From Histoplasma ohiense (Eukaryota; Ascomycota; Eurotiomycetes; Onygenales; Ajellomycetaceae): 64,000 bases of DNA. The stretch lies in NCBI GenBank assembly GCA_017607445.1, contig JAEVHH010000002.1, positions 3,153,501 through 3,217,500 on the forward strand, given 5' to 3'. Within the stretch, counting starts at the first letter, position 1, and every line of letters begins with the position of its first letter. Position numbers and translations under genes: made by a program. The notes beneath the pieces were generated by a model. It was not told the DNA's origin. It worked only from the letters and a program-made list of their open reading frames with translations, and ran no database searches. Shown piece by piece: positions 25,681-38,603 of this stretch.

Positions 25681-26304
25681 GTCGGTCCTGTGTGTGATTT
25701 GTATTTTCGGGAAACGAGGCGAGTGGGTGATTGTGGTTCTGACCTCTGGGGCTCACAGGTTTGTTGAGTTTTTGGATGCTGCAAGGGACTGCCGGAAACC
25801 TGAGAGTCAAAAATCAAGGGGACGGAACGAGAGCACAGCCAAGGTTAGATAATGGAGAATACCACGGATGTTTTTCTTAGTAGTATTATTCAGAATTCAA
25901 AGATCTTATATATAAGGTTAATATGACATTAGTTGTGTATTTTTCTTCACTATTTATCTAAAAGAAATATGAATATGTATGAAAGGGTTGTTTACCTCTA
26001 TGCCAAAAATATATATTTATTTTTTGACATGCTACTCCCACGATATGTGAAGGACCAGCCTATTTTCCATAAAAAAATGACTTTGTACCTAAAGGAAGTT
26101 TCTATATGTAAACATCTAATCAAAATCCTCAATCTACAGGTAAGCGGACTAATTTTATTTCTATAATATCATACAAGAGAGACGCTTGTCAAAACAGCCG
26201 CGTCCAAATCAATAGCGGCGACCTTCGCCTTGAGAGAACGCCTTCAAGCTTCCCACCAGCTAGGTGCCTAAAAGTTCTATAAAATCGGGGGTCCCCGCAG
26301 CACC
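25681..26304. other. intergenic, AT-rich, no gene seen
   Basis: This lies between the 3' end of the uL24m gene and the start of rtt106. The 25860-26165 part is strongly AT-rich with short frames that carry no motif. Confidence 0.6.
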
Positions 26305-27480
26305 CTATGAAGACAACTTCGATGCAAGCTGGTTCTGATTCTGCTTCTTCGCAAGGAACTGTTCTATATATGAAGCGGTATGTTGCGGAATAATATAGTT
26401 CCCATTTTCATCCTTCTGCTGTTCCCTTTCCATTAGCCTTTTCTGGACCTTCTGGGCCATGAATTCTGTCTTTGGCGTGACCCAGACCCTGTTCCGGCGT
26501 TCCTCCATTTTCCTATCCTCCTCCTCCTTTTGCGCAACCCACTCAGGATCGTGCCGGGTGCGGAATTTCGAGAACTTATTCCTCAGCTCATCAATGATGG
26601 TGACAGGGAATGGATAAGCGTTGACGGATGGTATATGTGTTCGATCCTCTACGTCTATTCGTAGGGTATCGACCGCTTCGTCGGCGTGGTCTGGAGCAGT
26701 TGGCTCGGGCCAGGGGATTTCTACATCAAGGTCTGAGATGTATCGAGTGTGTTTGGGCGTTTCAACGCCGTATGGATGGTCTATGTAAGGCTCTCCACCA
26801 TACATGTGTTTAACCACAACGTCTTCCACTTTGCCCGTTTCCGAATTGTGGAGTGGGACGACCAGCCGGACGTCTTCGAAACGGAAGGGGAGGGAGATTG
26901 GCCGGAATGGACGTTTGTCGGATTCTCCTGCCAAAATAAAATCGGGATAGCGTACGTCAACCTGTTTTGAATTTTTTTCAGGTCATTAAGCATATACATT
27001 TTCTTTCATTTCCTACTTCCGGACCCGAAGGCCGCTCGCCTGACTAGAGTTTATTTAACTCACGCTGTTAACCCCGCCGACGCTGACTGTCCCAGATTCA
27101 GCATTCACATCGTAGATTTTGCCAATCTTCCCCCGTTCCCTGCCCTTTAATATAACCACCCGATCCCCCGGGGCGAAATTGACAAACTTCACCCTATCCT
27201 CCCGCGGGAGGGCTGGAGGCCGAATGCGCTCCGGTGGGAGGGTGCCATATGCCCCATCAAGATCCGCAACATCTCGCTTGGGGGCCAACGGGCCCTTTAG
27301 CCAGTCCTCCCGTCGGGATTTTCGCTCTGCATGGACCTGGTCGAGAATACTCCGTTGGTAGCGTTGTCGCTCTTGGAAATATTTTCTGATTTCGTCGCGC
27401 CTGTCTCGCTGTGCTTGGATTCTTGCCTTCCGTTTAGCCTGATTTGCGGCAAGGGCTGCTCGTCTGATGGCTTTCTGCAT
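26305..27480 (-). CDS. mitochondrial large-subunit ribosomal protein uL24m (Mrpl40 type)
   Basis: Two exons, 27064-27480 and 26305-26961, 357 residues, phase 0 junction between SVGGVNS and VDVRYPDF. The KOW motif is clear in FAPGDRVVILKGRERGKIGK, about residues 103-122. The N-terminus is rich in Arg, Lys and Ala (MQKAIRRAALAANQAKRKAR), as expected of a mitochondrial presequence and rRNA-binding arm. The protein binds 23S-type rRNA in the mitochondrial large subunit. The C-terminal half is a fungal extension with RHDPEWVAQKEEEDRKMEER, probably helical. I use the ATG at 27480; the frame continues 5' of it but without ATG. Confidence 0.9.
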
Positions 27481-30400
27481 CGTCGTAAAAGACAATGGCA
27501 ATTATTCGCGCGTCGGGGCCGAGTGCTGGTCGAGAGCGCTCGGCTGGTTTGTTCTTTCATATTGGTTTCTCGATGGGGAATTTGAATTGAATTACATAAG
27601 CATAAGGTCTTGGCGGTATCGTTAGCCTATCGTTAGCCATGTTGAGCACCCAGGCTTCACTAGGAAGTCATACGCCTTGATATTGAACTCCTTATCTACT
27701 ACTAGTAAGTGTACTGGTGTATGAGCTTTCTCTCATCTAGCTTCTAATTCAATCCAGCTCGGTTGACAAAACCATTCAACTATCGCAGGCATCATGTTTT
27801 CCAGCTGCTTTACAGCAGCTTTAACACGCATTTGAATGACATAGCAAGGAGCTTGGGATTAAATTGGAATCATAAATCAGTAGCAAGATAAGGGACTTCG
27901 TAAGCCAACATACACAGGACAGGCCTGTGCATCAGCAATCCACAACTACCAAAAAAAACACCCGTGGCTTCCCGAGCAGCCATGTACTGTACCTTTCTGG
28001 TTTCCAACGCCCTGGAGGATTTCTTGACAGTCATGGGTAGAGTGCCAACTACTTCAAGATCTCGGAAGGTAGTAACCCCTTTAATAATAATGTAGACATA
28101 TTCGATATGACTGGGTGTCGTCGAATGGCAGAGAAAGATCTGAGACAGGGAATGACGGTGGTAGGGTGACACGGCCGTATTAGGGAATATCATTTCCTGT
28201 CACGGAGAAACTAACCTCCTTGAGATTCTCTTATCTCAAAGATTCAGAGTGAGCGGCTCATGGTTGGCGGGTTGTTAATTGGAAATACACCTGGTGCCTA
28301 AAGTACCTTGCCCGATTATTGACGGGGAGACGACACCCAAGCGCGAAAGGTCCATTATGGGCCTATAAAAATTGAAGTCGAAGTTCGGGGGATTAAAAAG
28401 CTTTGGGGTGGAGCAATCAAGATCCACTTGGAGCTGGCTCAAATGTGACATCTTGGAAATCAATCATGGGAAAATTGCTTGCTTGGGGATGCTCGCAGAA
28501 TTTCGGGCCCCCCCTTAAGTTTCATGTCCGGGGTGTGGCGCGTGTATATGTGGCTGTGTCGGTCCAAAAGTTCAAGTCTGCCTTGCCGTGTTGAGGCTTG
28601 TAACGTTATGACCAACTATAAATTGGATTATTATGAATAATTGGACTGTCGATTGAGCGGACATCGAGAGGCATTCAAGGTGGACCAGGAGAGAAGAGTA
28701 TTGGCCTATTAATGAACGCCCTTCCAAGACTTCTTCCGCGGACAATGACACAACGGCGTATTATGGGATCATCGGGGTTGCACCGCCACAGTTGACCATC
28801 TTGTTAGTTGCGTGGTTCCCCCATGTCCTTGTCAAGCTCAGCACTAGGTTCATTGCTCGGGGAAACAGGCTCTTTGAGTTGGCTGTCAATTTTAGGGGAG
28901 AATGCAGCTCGAGACGTGAGAAGCCTCTGGCGATTTTATGCGGCTGCAAGAATCATCACTGCATTTAATGGCTAGAAGTTTGGAGCTGTGATGGGTTGTC
29001 AACACTTTCGGGAGAAATATGAGCGATCGAATTAATGGTAATGGTTACTCTACATCAAGCGAAAACCTTAGTGTGGCAGCTTGTACAGATGCAAGAGAGG
29101 CGGGCGATATCCCTGAGCCCACTCTTGATACATGAAATGCTTGGAGCAGGAAGTTCAAGACGGTTATGCGATGTAGACAAGTAGAGCTCAAAACCAAAAG
29201 GTTTGGCAGGAATCAGCGGAGCTAGAATCAGCGGAGCTAGGAAAGGGTACAATCTGCGGCTTTCAGCATCATTCTGCAAAGCTTGATGCAAGAACTTGCA
29301 CCTGGATGGCAAGTGGTTGGCTTTGAATTGGCGGTGGTGGGTACACCACAAGACGGGATGCCTAAATCGCTGTCAGCCATTATCACAGGACAGATACTAG
29401 CGAGCAGAAAATGCAAGCATCTGTCTTCTTTGCTTGTTGCTTTTTTATCTGTTCTGTTCTCCCTACGAGGGTTTTGTCTGGGCAGATGCCGGTGCCATGT
29501 CAATCACCAACATTTATTTATCAGACAAGGCAACCAATTCGAGGACTCATGTTTCGGCGCTGCATTTAGGACTGGTGGATTGTTGGAATGATTGAGTGTT
29601 TTGTGTCAACAATAAATCCAAGTGATTATTAGATCTATCATGTCCTTTTCTGATTGCTGGGGCCTCTGCATTATGGGTGATGTCCCCAACTGAAGGGGAG
29701 CGGAAATTCTCTCGCAAAGCATTCACATGTGCACCCAACAAACATCGGTAGGAGCCCGCTGATAATATGGTGTACTGTAAAAGGGTCATAAATGTCCGGT
29801 AGCATGGGAAGAACTGAGAGCGTTGTCCTCCATCGCGCAATAATACCTCTAACTTCGAAGTCAATACCCTGGTTACGGGTAACTTATTATTCAACCGGCT
29901 GACTCAGCCAGGCGTCAACCAGCCGAGTAGCGCCAAGCCCTGGACCAAGCCGCCAAACGAGGCTAAGGCTCTTTCGAGCCAGATAAACCTCCTGTGCTTC
30001 CTTCCGCCTGCGCTCGTCTCCTCAAACCTCCAACCTCGTCCCCATCCTCATCATCCATACCACTTCTCCACGCATCTCGCTCTGCCGTTGCCCATCGTTC
30101 ATTTTTCGTCCCCCATCTCTCCACCCCTCAAAGCGGCGATTCCTTTTGCTCCTGTGCTTGTCTCTGGCTTCTCACCTGCTTATCTCCTTTCTTCCTCCTT
30201 TTGGTTGAGGTTGCCTGCTTGCCTCATCCACTCCATCTTCAGAGGTAAGTTGTTTTTCATTCTCCTACCCACGCCCAAACAACGACACCGACTCCAACAC
30301 CACCGACACCAGGACCGGTGGCAGTTCGCAACCGTATCAACCTCCATCAATCAATAGACTACTTCTGTTCTCATATAACTCTTGCTACGGTTTCTGAGGC

Positions 30401-30508
30401 TGCTATTGCCTTTACCGTTGCCACTGGTTGCCTTCACAGTTGCCGCTGGTTGGCCTGTTGCTCTTGTTTATGCTTGATGACTGATCTGTCTCTAGTTTTC
30501 TATTGAAA
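27481..30508. other. divergent intergenic region of uL24m and rho1, no gene seen
   Basis: About 3 kb. Short frames at 27870-28193 and 29055-29894 carry no motif. The right end (29990-30508) is strongly CT-rich and is probably the promoter and leader of rho1. Confidence 0.5.
30245..30495 (+). other. candidate 5'-UTR intron of rho1
   Basis: A strong donor (AG/GTAAGT) at 30245 and a pyrimidine-rich acceptor CTGTCTCTAG ending at 30495, 13 bases before the Rho1 ATG. This is inference from splice-site quality only. Confidence 0.4.
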
Positions 30509-31434
30509 ATGGCTGAGATCCGCCGTAAACTTGTCATTGTTGGGGATGGTGCATGTGGGAAGACTTGTCTTTTGATGTAAGTGTGCTGTTTCACACTTTT
30601 GTCTTGTCGTCCGCTAAGTGTGTGCAATACTAATATCTGACATCTTTTTTATACAGTGTTTTCTCCAAGGGAACCTTCCCTGAGGTACATAGTTTCATTG
30701 CACCCTATTCACCCTTTTGACTCGTAACCTCTCTGGCCGTGTGATGAATTTATATAATTATAATTCCTCGCACACCAAAACCACAAATAGCCAAGCTGAT
30801 ATTTCTCCAATTTCAGGTTTATGTCCCAACTGTTTTTGAGAACTACGTGGCCGATGTTGAGGTCGATGGAAAGCATGTCGAACTGGCACTTTGGGATACG
30901 GCTGGCCAGGAAGATTACGACCGTCTCAGACCCCTGTCGTACCCTGATTCACATGTTATTCTGATCTGCTTCGCTATTGATTCCCCTGATTCGCTCGACA
31001 ACGTTCAAGAAAAGGTAGGAAACCTAGAATGTTGCCGGCCATTATTTGTAAATTTGTTTTAACCAGATCTACAGTGGATTTCTGAGGTTCTACACTTCTG
31101 CCAAGGCCACCCAATTATCCTCGTTGGCTGCAAGAAGGATCTTCGTCACGACCCCAGAACCATTGCGGAGTTGACTAAGACCTCCCAGAAGCCCGTCACC
31201 CCAGAACAGGTATGCCAACAAACCCAATACCCCCCTTTAGTGGTTTCGATCATGCTGTTCCTCCTGGTGCTGATACCTTTGTAGGGTGAGGAGGTCCGCA
31301 AGAAGATTGGCGCCTACAAGTACCTGGAATGCTCAGCCCGGACAAATGATGGAGTCCGTGAGGTGTTCGAGTCCGCTACTCGGGCAGCACTTTTGGCAAA
31401 GAAGGATAAGAAACCGAAATGCAGGATCTTGTAA
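30509..31434 (+). CDS. rho1: Rho1-type small GTPase
   Basis: Five exons: 30509-30576, 30657-30684, 30817-31014, 31075-31209, 31285-31434; 192 residues. All GTPase motifs are present: P-loop GDGACGKT, effector region VYVPTVFENY, WDTAGQEDYDRLRP, the base-recognition CKKDLR segment and ECSARTNDGV. The C-terminus is a basic KKDKKPK run followed by CRIL, a CAAX box whose final Leu predicts geranylgeranylation. Rho1 activates beta-1,3-glucan synthase and protein kinase C and so governs cell-wall integrity and polarity. Exon 2 has only 28 nt. The start is fixed by MAEIRRKLVIVGDG. Closest family is Rho1/RhoA rather than Cdc42 or Rac, based on the EVDGKHVELALWDTAGQE wording. Confidence 0.95.
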
Positions 31435-34257
31435 ATTTCTTTCTCATATTTGCAGCCCGGCAATATCGATCGGGGGTCCCTGCAGCTAAGCCTCAGTAAC
31501 TGGGACAACGATATCTGGACACTCTTTCCGTGGCTCGCGGTGTCCATCGTTGCGTTGAGATGGGTGTGGATTGTCTGAATCACGTGCATGGGTTCTCTTT
31601 AAATTGGATCATCTGGTAGTGCAATTGGTCGACTTGATATTTCATTTCCGGAGTCTATCTAGGGGGCTTTTTTTTAATGGTCTCAAAGGTTGATCCCAAC
31701 TCGAATTTGACCAATCGATGCGCATATCGCTTGTTCACCTTATTCCTGTGAGATTTTTGAGCAACATCCCATCAGAAGCTAAATCCGAGTGAGGTCGACA
31801 ACAATAAACAAAAAAAAAAAAAGACAAAGATTCCCTGAAATCTTTTTCCAGTTGCCCCGGCTGTCCCATTCTGTGTTAGATGGATCAAAGTCAACCAAGA
31901 GGAATGAGCCACTGGGGAACTCAATATCCAGTGAACCGGATCATTCTCCCCTGCATGCTGCGGGCTTTGTCTTATTTTCGCTTGCACTTTTTTAAACTTC
32001 TCTTTTAAATTTTTCTTTTTAAGATCTTATTTTACTCTACTGGCTTTTCTGCTATTTTACATTTCTGTTGTCCCACATCAAAATAAGAGCGTTGTGACCG
32101 TTACCAATTATACTGGGCATCTTGTGTTCCTCTCTTTCGGCTAAATATGCACACGAATTTTCTGTATCGTCCAAGTGCTAACGTCCTCTCTATGCCGCCC
32201 ATCTACAATCTTTCATTTAATGAGGAAACACCAGCTGCTCCAAGTCCCATTGCTCCCACTGGACGACGACAACATTTCATATACCTTGTTCTTCCCCTGC
32301 CTCCCTTTTTTACCCCCCTTAAATTTATGGTTATTGCGTCCTTATCTAAACCCCCGATTTTGTGCTGTCCTTTATTTCATATTATTGCTTTAGTCCCATT
32401 TATTCTTGATTTCTTAAACTCCGCTTGGTGCCTTGTTTTCCCTTGCTGTTTTCACCTTTACCCTGTCTCCCCTCACATTGGTTTTTGTTTGATCTGTTGT
32501 CTACTTCTTTAAAGTGTCCAATCTCGGGGAGTCTTTATTCTACCCCAGCTACAAACCCCTTTGCTATCCCCGCGACTCCCTCGTCTCCATGTCTAGTTTG
32601 GCGGTCTAATAATCTCAGGCGTATACAAGTCAGAAATTTGTTTTGTTCACTTAAACCTATCCTAGATTTTCTCTCATGGTCTCCCTTCAAACGCTCAGAC
32701 TCGCATTCTGCCCCATGGCGGTTTGCATGAATACCGCTCATCCCCTTTGTGGGCTGTAGAATAGCAGAGAAGAGAGGACGGGAGATGAGGAGAAGTGGTT
32801 GGGTAGAGAACAGAATGAATAGGCCTGTTTCTCGTATACACCATGCACGCTCGTTGGTTTATGGTAGTTCATGCAATCCATATAGGTAAGGAAATATATA
32901 TATGGGTAGATGGGAAGGGAGTAGTTGACGAAGGGTGATTGATTGATGGATCATATTTACGATGGTGTTTTCTTTTCCCCTTGCCTGCCTGAAGCTGTAA
33001 CTGACGGTTATCGTTTCTTCTCCTGGATTATCGAATCCATCCAAGTATCGAGACGTGGTAGAAGATTCTATCTAGTGAAGGATATTTTCTCGAATTTTTT
33101 TTTTTTTTTTTTTTTCGGTTTTATATTGTATTTTGAATGGTTGTTTGGTTGGTTGATTTGGACTTATTGATTCCACCTAACATTCAGTATCCTATCCCCT
33201 TAGTTAAACTATCATTACGAACGGGGAATTTTAGTTAACGGGCACGAGAAAAAGAAATGAAGTCGTCGTCGTCGTCGTCGTCGTCGTCGTCTTCTTCTTT
33301 ATCTTTTTATTTTTTCTTTCCCGACAACGATATAATTACAGGACAGTCATACAGCTAGGCTACGGAGTTGAAAGGCCGCCTCGTGGTCATTTAAGTTAGT
33401 AGTTGTTTTTGAGTGTCGAGAAGTACGGAGACACTTTCACCAATTTCACAGCATTCGGTTACTAGATGAGACAGAAGAACTCTTAGGGTCGTGTGGGACG
33501 GCCTGGCCCACAAAAGAGCGTACGGACGCCCCCCTGAAATCCCTGATGTCGCTGAACACGATTCTCCAAGTCTGGATGTCGTCAGCTCTGTCGAGGCTTG
33601 GGATTTTGAGCTCTCGAGAGCACTAGTCCCTCCCATGCGCTGCACATGCACCTTGGGTCGTCAATAGGCGGATTACGTATGTAAGATGCTAGCTGGGAGG
33701 TAGTGTGCTCCCTACACCGCCCTACGGCAGCTAACCGAAGGGTTGCAGGGCGTACGTACAGCTTCCTGTATGTACAGCGTAAGTGTAGTGTGCAACTGGT
33801 CGCATTTGTGGAGGATCATGGGTTCCGGGGCCATCCGACTGATGAATGGCAGATAGTAGATGGGGGGTGGTTTAAATGTTACTGAAAAAAAAAAGATATG
33901 GAAGTGCTCTTTTAGGTGTTCTTGCAGCATAGCTCGCTTTTGCTCACCAAATGCGTCGTTTAATATTGTTTTGTTTATTGGGGGTTAGCTGGGAGATAAC
34001 GGGAAGGGTTGTAAAGATTCCCAATGGGGGTAGCTATATTGCCAAGGAAAGATAATAATAGCACTGGGACGTTTCTTTCTCATCACGATGATCTAACTAG
34101 GTTGTCATGCTGCACAGCTTGGCGTCTCGGCTGTCCACTTTCCTTGCCAGAAACCCCAGACATATATACCCTCAGTAGTTTCTGTCCCTTTTTTCGCGAT
34201 GCAAATACTAATCCAGCATTGGGCTCGAATATGCTCTCTCTTTCGTCTTTCCATTCT
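31435..34257. other. convergent intergenic region of rho1 and ccz1, no gene seen
   Basis: About 2.8 kb, unusually long for two 3' ends facing each other. It contains pyrimidine-rich DNA (31990-32500), a poly-T run at 33095-33117 and a GTC triplet repeat at 33261-33290. Open frames (32147-32512 and others) are low complexity and lack motifs. Confidence 0.55.
33261..33298. repeat. (GTC)n triplet repeat
   Basis: About ten GTC units, then CTT units. It is not inside a supported reading frame. Confidence 0.92.
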
Positions 34258-36986
34258 CTACCGGTTCAAATTCAACAGGGCCTCGATATACCTTCGGGCA
34301 TCTAGTCCCACACCTTCGGCGAGTTTCGCGGGACCAGTCCAGCTTCCTCGGTCATCCCCTGCACTGGACTGCGAAGTGGCTGATGCACCGATATTGTCGC
34401 GGAAGAACCCTCCTCTGCTGGAATAACGAGTGTGGCCTGATGCAGTGTGGTCGCTGGCTTTCCGGACGAGGAACGCTTCCTTGGGAGGCTGTTCGCGGCT
34501 CCGGTGATGGGCTGATGGAGTATGTGACTGCTGTTGTTTTCCTTCTTCCTCTTCTCCTTGTATGGCACCATGAGAGTCCACACTAGAGTCCATTAATCTC
34601 ATCCACAATACCCACCAGCCCCGGCTTGTCCTGCACGTCCGTTCGATCTCAGACGCGCGACTTCGGGTTTCGATATATGTATTTATGATTTGCGTATGGA
34701 CGTTGAGAGTATCCTGGCGGGTCCATGTTGGTTCAGAGGAACCGGCGGATGATAGTTTTATTGTTTGCACGGGCATTCCTGGCTCCGGAATGTTTGGGAG
34801 GGATGTTTGAATAAAACGCGTTGTAGGGTCATAAATAATGTCATAGAGAGGAGACTGTTCACTGGGACTACCCTTTGAGTTTCGATACTGAGTCCAGAGT
34901 GGACTTCGTTGGGGGATCTTGTCTATTGACGTTGATAATAACAAAGGCTTTTGAAGAGGCCCGATTTGGTGATGGATACTTCTGTAAAACGTTGGGGATA
35001 GTAACGAAGGTGTTTGAGGTTCAAAGAGGAATGTGAACATGAATGGTTGGTTCTGGGTTTCCTGGTTAGTTTCCCTTGATGTGGGATAAGTTACAGTATA
35101 AGGATTCTTACCAGATATACTACGACTTGTAGATCCTTATATTTATCGATGGATGTCGTATCTATGGATATTTTGAAAGGTCAATTTTTTGTGATTAAGC
35201 ATCCTTGCACCAAATTGCAACGTACCCTCAAAATCCTCATTTTTCGTGCGCTCCCGCATCATTAGAGTTAGTATCCGTAAGACGGTTCTCTCTCTTTGAA
35301 CCCCTTTCGCAGGCGTATGTCCTGGTCCGGGACCTTGTGGATCCGCTTCTTCATCGCTCTCCTCAATCTCTGGGTCATCACGAAGCCCTATTATAAACCT
35401 CCCGTTATTGTGCAGCCGTGGAAGCGATGTGCTTTCTTGTTCAGTGGAGCTAGTCATGGACAAAGAATCAGTCTCTGATGGGGCTTGCTGTGGGCTGCCA
35501 CCGAATTTCAAAAAATTCACTCGAGGGTGGGAAAGGGAAAAGTTCGAAGAATCAACCCAAGATGTTCCGTATCCTAGAGTAAGTAATTTCATAAACTTTT
35601 CTGTACCAAATCCGGACGGATCAGTGGACTCTTCTGTAGAACGTTTTATGCCATCTCGTGAGTTATTTTCTCCAGATTTCGAGATTTCAGCGGCAGGTTT
35701 GGGTGTAGATCCTACCACCAAAGGAGGAGGGATTCCAGGAGACAAACTGCGTTTTGGAGTATGGCTCGGTGACTTTGAAAGGGTCTTAGTTTCGCCACTT
35801 GAGGCTCTGCCCTCGGGGGCTTTTCGTCGTTTTCGTCTTCGGATGGATCTGGGATCACGTCTGACCCCGAATGAGTCTTCCCCATATCTGTATATCCACT
35901 CCATCCAGTGGGAGATTCGAGTAAGAGATTGCCTGGAAATAGCCCCGACTCCTGAGAATACCACACCATCAAATGAATGCGGAAGGGCGTTACATCCTAT
36001 CCACTGGTGACTTTCCCCAACTAGTCCAATATTTGCTGGGTGCTGGGCGGTGGAATTATCATACTGGTTATTGGGAGACGTATCTCCAAAACGAGATACT
36101 ACCAGATCAACCAGGCCATCTGTTCTCGAAACAAAATCTTCCAGAACTTCGCGTTCTCCACTTCCCCATTCCTCTTCTCCAACACCAATCCCTAGTTCCC
36201 CCGTCGCCGCAAGTTTGATACCATTGAATATCTCAACTGCTGGGTTTCCATTCAAAAGAGGATCCCAATTCCATATAAATTTTGTCCAAAACTGCTCCAG
36301 TGCACTGCAAAATGCTGGCCTCTGCAGACGTGTGTAGAGAATGCCGAGGGAGGGCGCGTGATGGAGGAGGAATATGGAATGCGCTCTAAGTAGTTGCTGA
36401 AGGATAAGATGTGAAGGGGCAACTTCGCGGGAAGAATATTCAACCCGAGGTGCCGGCGCATTCTCTGGCCGTGGCTGCGGTGAGGCGGGTGACTCTGGGA
36501 ATATACGAGTATAGTTGATAGACTACAAATGTATTAGACATGAACAATACAAACGTGGAAAGAATGCCCTACAGCTAGTATCCACCAACCGGATTCAAGC
36601 TCATGCAACACGATCCGAGACTTTTCCGTCTCAACTGTGTCTACCGCTTCGCCATTGGAGAAGTTCCTATAGCAAGTTCAGTCGTTGCCACTGATATCTA
36701 CACGGGCGATATCCGGAGGCGATACCTACTTCCCGAAGCTCACCATACCCTGCGCGAGACCTATCTGGCGCAACTTATCATTGTTATCGACTTCAGTATC
36801 ATCGCTAGCGGCTCCCCGCGTGCCCCTCTTTTGAGTCCTTATTGATGGCCCTTCATTTTCCTTTGATGAATAGTAGAAGACGATTTGATCTCTGAGAGTC
36901 TCCTCCGTAGATCCAAGGGACGGGTTGTATATCGTAAAGAAAGATAGTTGTGCGGGGACAACTGAACTTGGCTGCTTTGCAGGCAT
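34258..36986 (-). CDS. ccz1: vacuolar fusion protein CCZ1 (one frame conflict)
   Basis: CCZ1 pairs with Mon1 to form the exchange factor for the Rab Ypt7 on late endosomes and vacuoles. Exons: 36730-36986, 36573-36666, a long exon from 36522, and 34258-35052 after an intron at 35053-35111. The longin domain is evident in VVPAQLSFFTIYNPSLGST, NNDKLRQIGLAQGMVSF and, after the first intron, ETEKSRIVLHELESGWWIL. Later blocks are LHHAPSLGILYTRLQ and FMFTFLFEPQTPSLLSPTFY. The long exon ends in one frame at ...FQNIHRYDIHR with a stop at 35143, while the next family-like block DKYKDLQVVVYL is in the neighbouring frame (to 35112). Either a 49-nt intron (35162-35210, GTGCAA to TAG) joins the frames, or this is a true 1-base frame change. 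The ATG at 36986 is the first in frame. It shares a promoter with fmt1. Confidence 0.85.
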
Positions 36987-37126
36987 TGGCCTTTTAATCA
37001 AACGCCCTCTAATACCATGGTTGTATGGCCCAACCGTATACGCCCACTCTTGAATTAAAGGAGATGATCGAATGCTGTAGGTTGAGGTTGCTTCTTAGCG
37101 ATAAGGAGATTGGTGTCAACATATCA

Positions 37127-37134
37127 TCACGTGA
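37127..37134. promoter_or_regulatory. TCACGTGA palindrome in ccz1/fmt1 divergent promoter
   Basis: A perfect 8-bp palindrome in the 220-bp interval between the ccz1 and fmt1 starts. TCACGTGA is the Cbf1-type bHLH site in yeast. Function here is inferred. Confidence 0.45.
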
Positions 37135-37206
37135 TATAAATAATGAGCTCGTTTCCAAATTAAAACATTCTCAGTTTTCAGGCAGGCCAACTTCTCTCAT
37201 GATCCG

Positions 37207-38603
37207 ATGAGCTATATGGTGACACCGGGGCTGTTTATTTTGCGTCGGCCGTTACCGGTTCGTACAGCCTATCTTCAAGTTCGATATGCCTCCACCAAGT
37301 CATGCGACCCTTTGAGGATCCTCTTCTGCGGGTCAGATAGCTTCAGCATTGCTTCGTTGAAAGCTCTGTGCAGGGAACGCGCGAACAGTCCGGAAACGAT
37401 CGCCTCGATTGATGTTGTCTGCAGACCTGGGAAGAGGGTTGGACGGGGGCTGAAAACTATCCGCGAAGGTGTTCATATGTTCCTGTGCACATAATATAGG
37501 AGTGTTTGATTGATCTAACTTGTCAAATAATAAGTCCCAATTAAGGCTGCGGCAACGCAACTGTCTCTCCCTATCCACGAAATAGATACATTCACTGGTT
37601 GGAAGGTGAGGATTCCTTATCACAAATCTAGAATATTCCGTTTCCCTAACTACCTTTCTCTGACAGCCTCCGAAACCGCAAGGGGATCCCATAAACCTCA
37701 TCATTGCTGTATCGTTCGGTCTTTTTGTACCGCCTCGAATCCTAAACGCCGCAAAATATGGCGGTCTTAATGTCCACCCTTCACTGCTCCCAGAGTAAGC
37801 CTTACTTTCTCGAATTGGCTGAGAAGATAGTCTAATTAAGATATGTCAGTTTCCGGGGGCCAGCGCCCTTGCACCACACGTTGCTAGCAGGGGAAACGAG
37901 AACAGGAGTAACTCTACAAACACTTGATACAAGGGACTTTGACCACGGGGTAATTCTTGATCAAACCCCCCCTCCAGGCTTTAGCATACCCGATCCGGAT
38001 ACGTGCGACGTGCCGCGGTTGTTAGATTTAGTGTCAGATAAAAGCGCCCAGATGCTGGTAGCAGGTATTCGAAACCGCATTTTTGCTCCCCCGTTGAAAA
38101 GCGTGGGATGGCGCAAGCCAGATAACGAAGGTGCTTTGCGGCATGCTGGGAAGATCCAACCGGAAGATCGTCATATCAATTGGCGTTCCTGGACCGCGCA
38201 AGAGATATTCCGACGGCAACGGGTGCTCGGTCCGCTGTGGAACAATGTCGTCATCGGGACTGGCTCTTCAGTTTCTGGAAACAGTGAGCAGACAAAGAGA
38301 ATTATCTTCACTAAGATGGCACTTGTCGAGTCTATTCCACATGTTCTCGATTCCGTCAAAATAGGCCCTGGCGTGGTATTCACATTGTCAGATGCTCAAA
38401 CTTCGGCCAGTGAGCTAGACCAGCCGCTATACGTGACGACGTGCGACCGCAAGACTTTGCGGATAGACGAAATTAAAGTACAAGGCCAACACTCGGCACC
38501 GGCTTATCGAGCCGCCAAGAAGGCGAATATGAATATAGAGCCTCTGTCTGTCCCATTATCCATTAATCCTTGGCGGGTCTTGAATAATACAGGTCTTGTT
38601 TAG
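37207..38603 (+). CDS. fmt1: mitochondrial methionyl-tRNA formyltransferase
   Basis: Four exons: 37207-37468, 37535-37605, 37667-37794, 37850-38603; 404 residues, phases agree. The enzyme formylates Met-tRNA for mitochondrial initiation using 10-formyl-THF. The catalytic domain shows LRILFCGSDSFSIASLKAL, then VPIKAAATQLSLPIHEIDTF, NLIIAVSFGLFVPPRIL, NVHPSLLP (catalytic His) and FRGPAPLHHTLLAGETRTGV (catalytic Asp region before DFDHG). The N-terminus is rich in Arg and hydroxylated residues, which fits a mitochondrial presequence. The C-terminal part carries the usual tRNA-binding OB-like domain with CDRKTLRIDEIKVQG. Nothing looks broken. Confidence 0.93.

Noticed and set aside
35408..36010. 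200-codon plus-strand frame opposite ccz1
   Set aside because: It overlaps the long ccz1 exon on the other strand and resembles no family.
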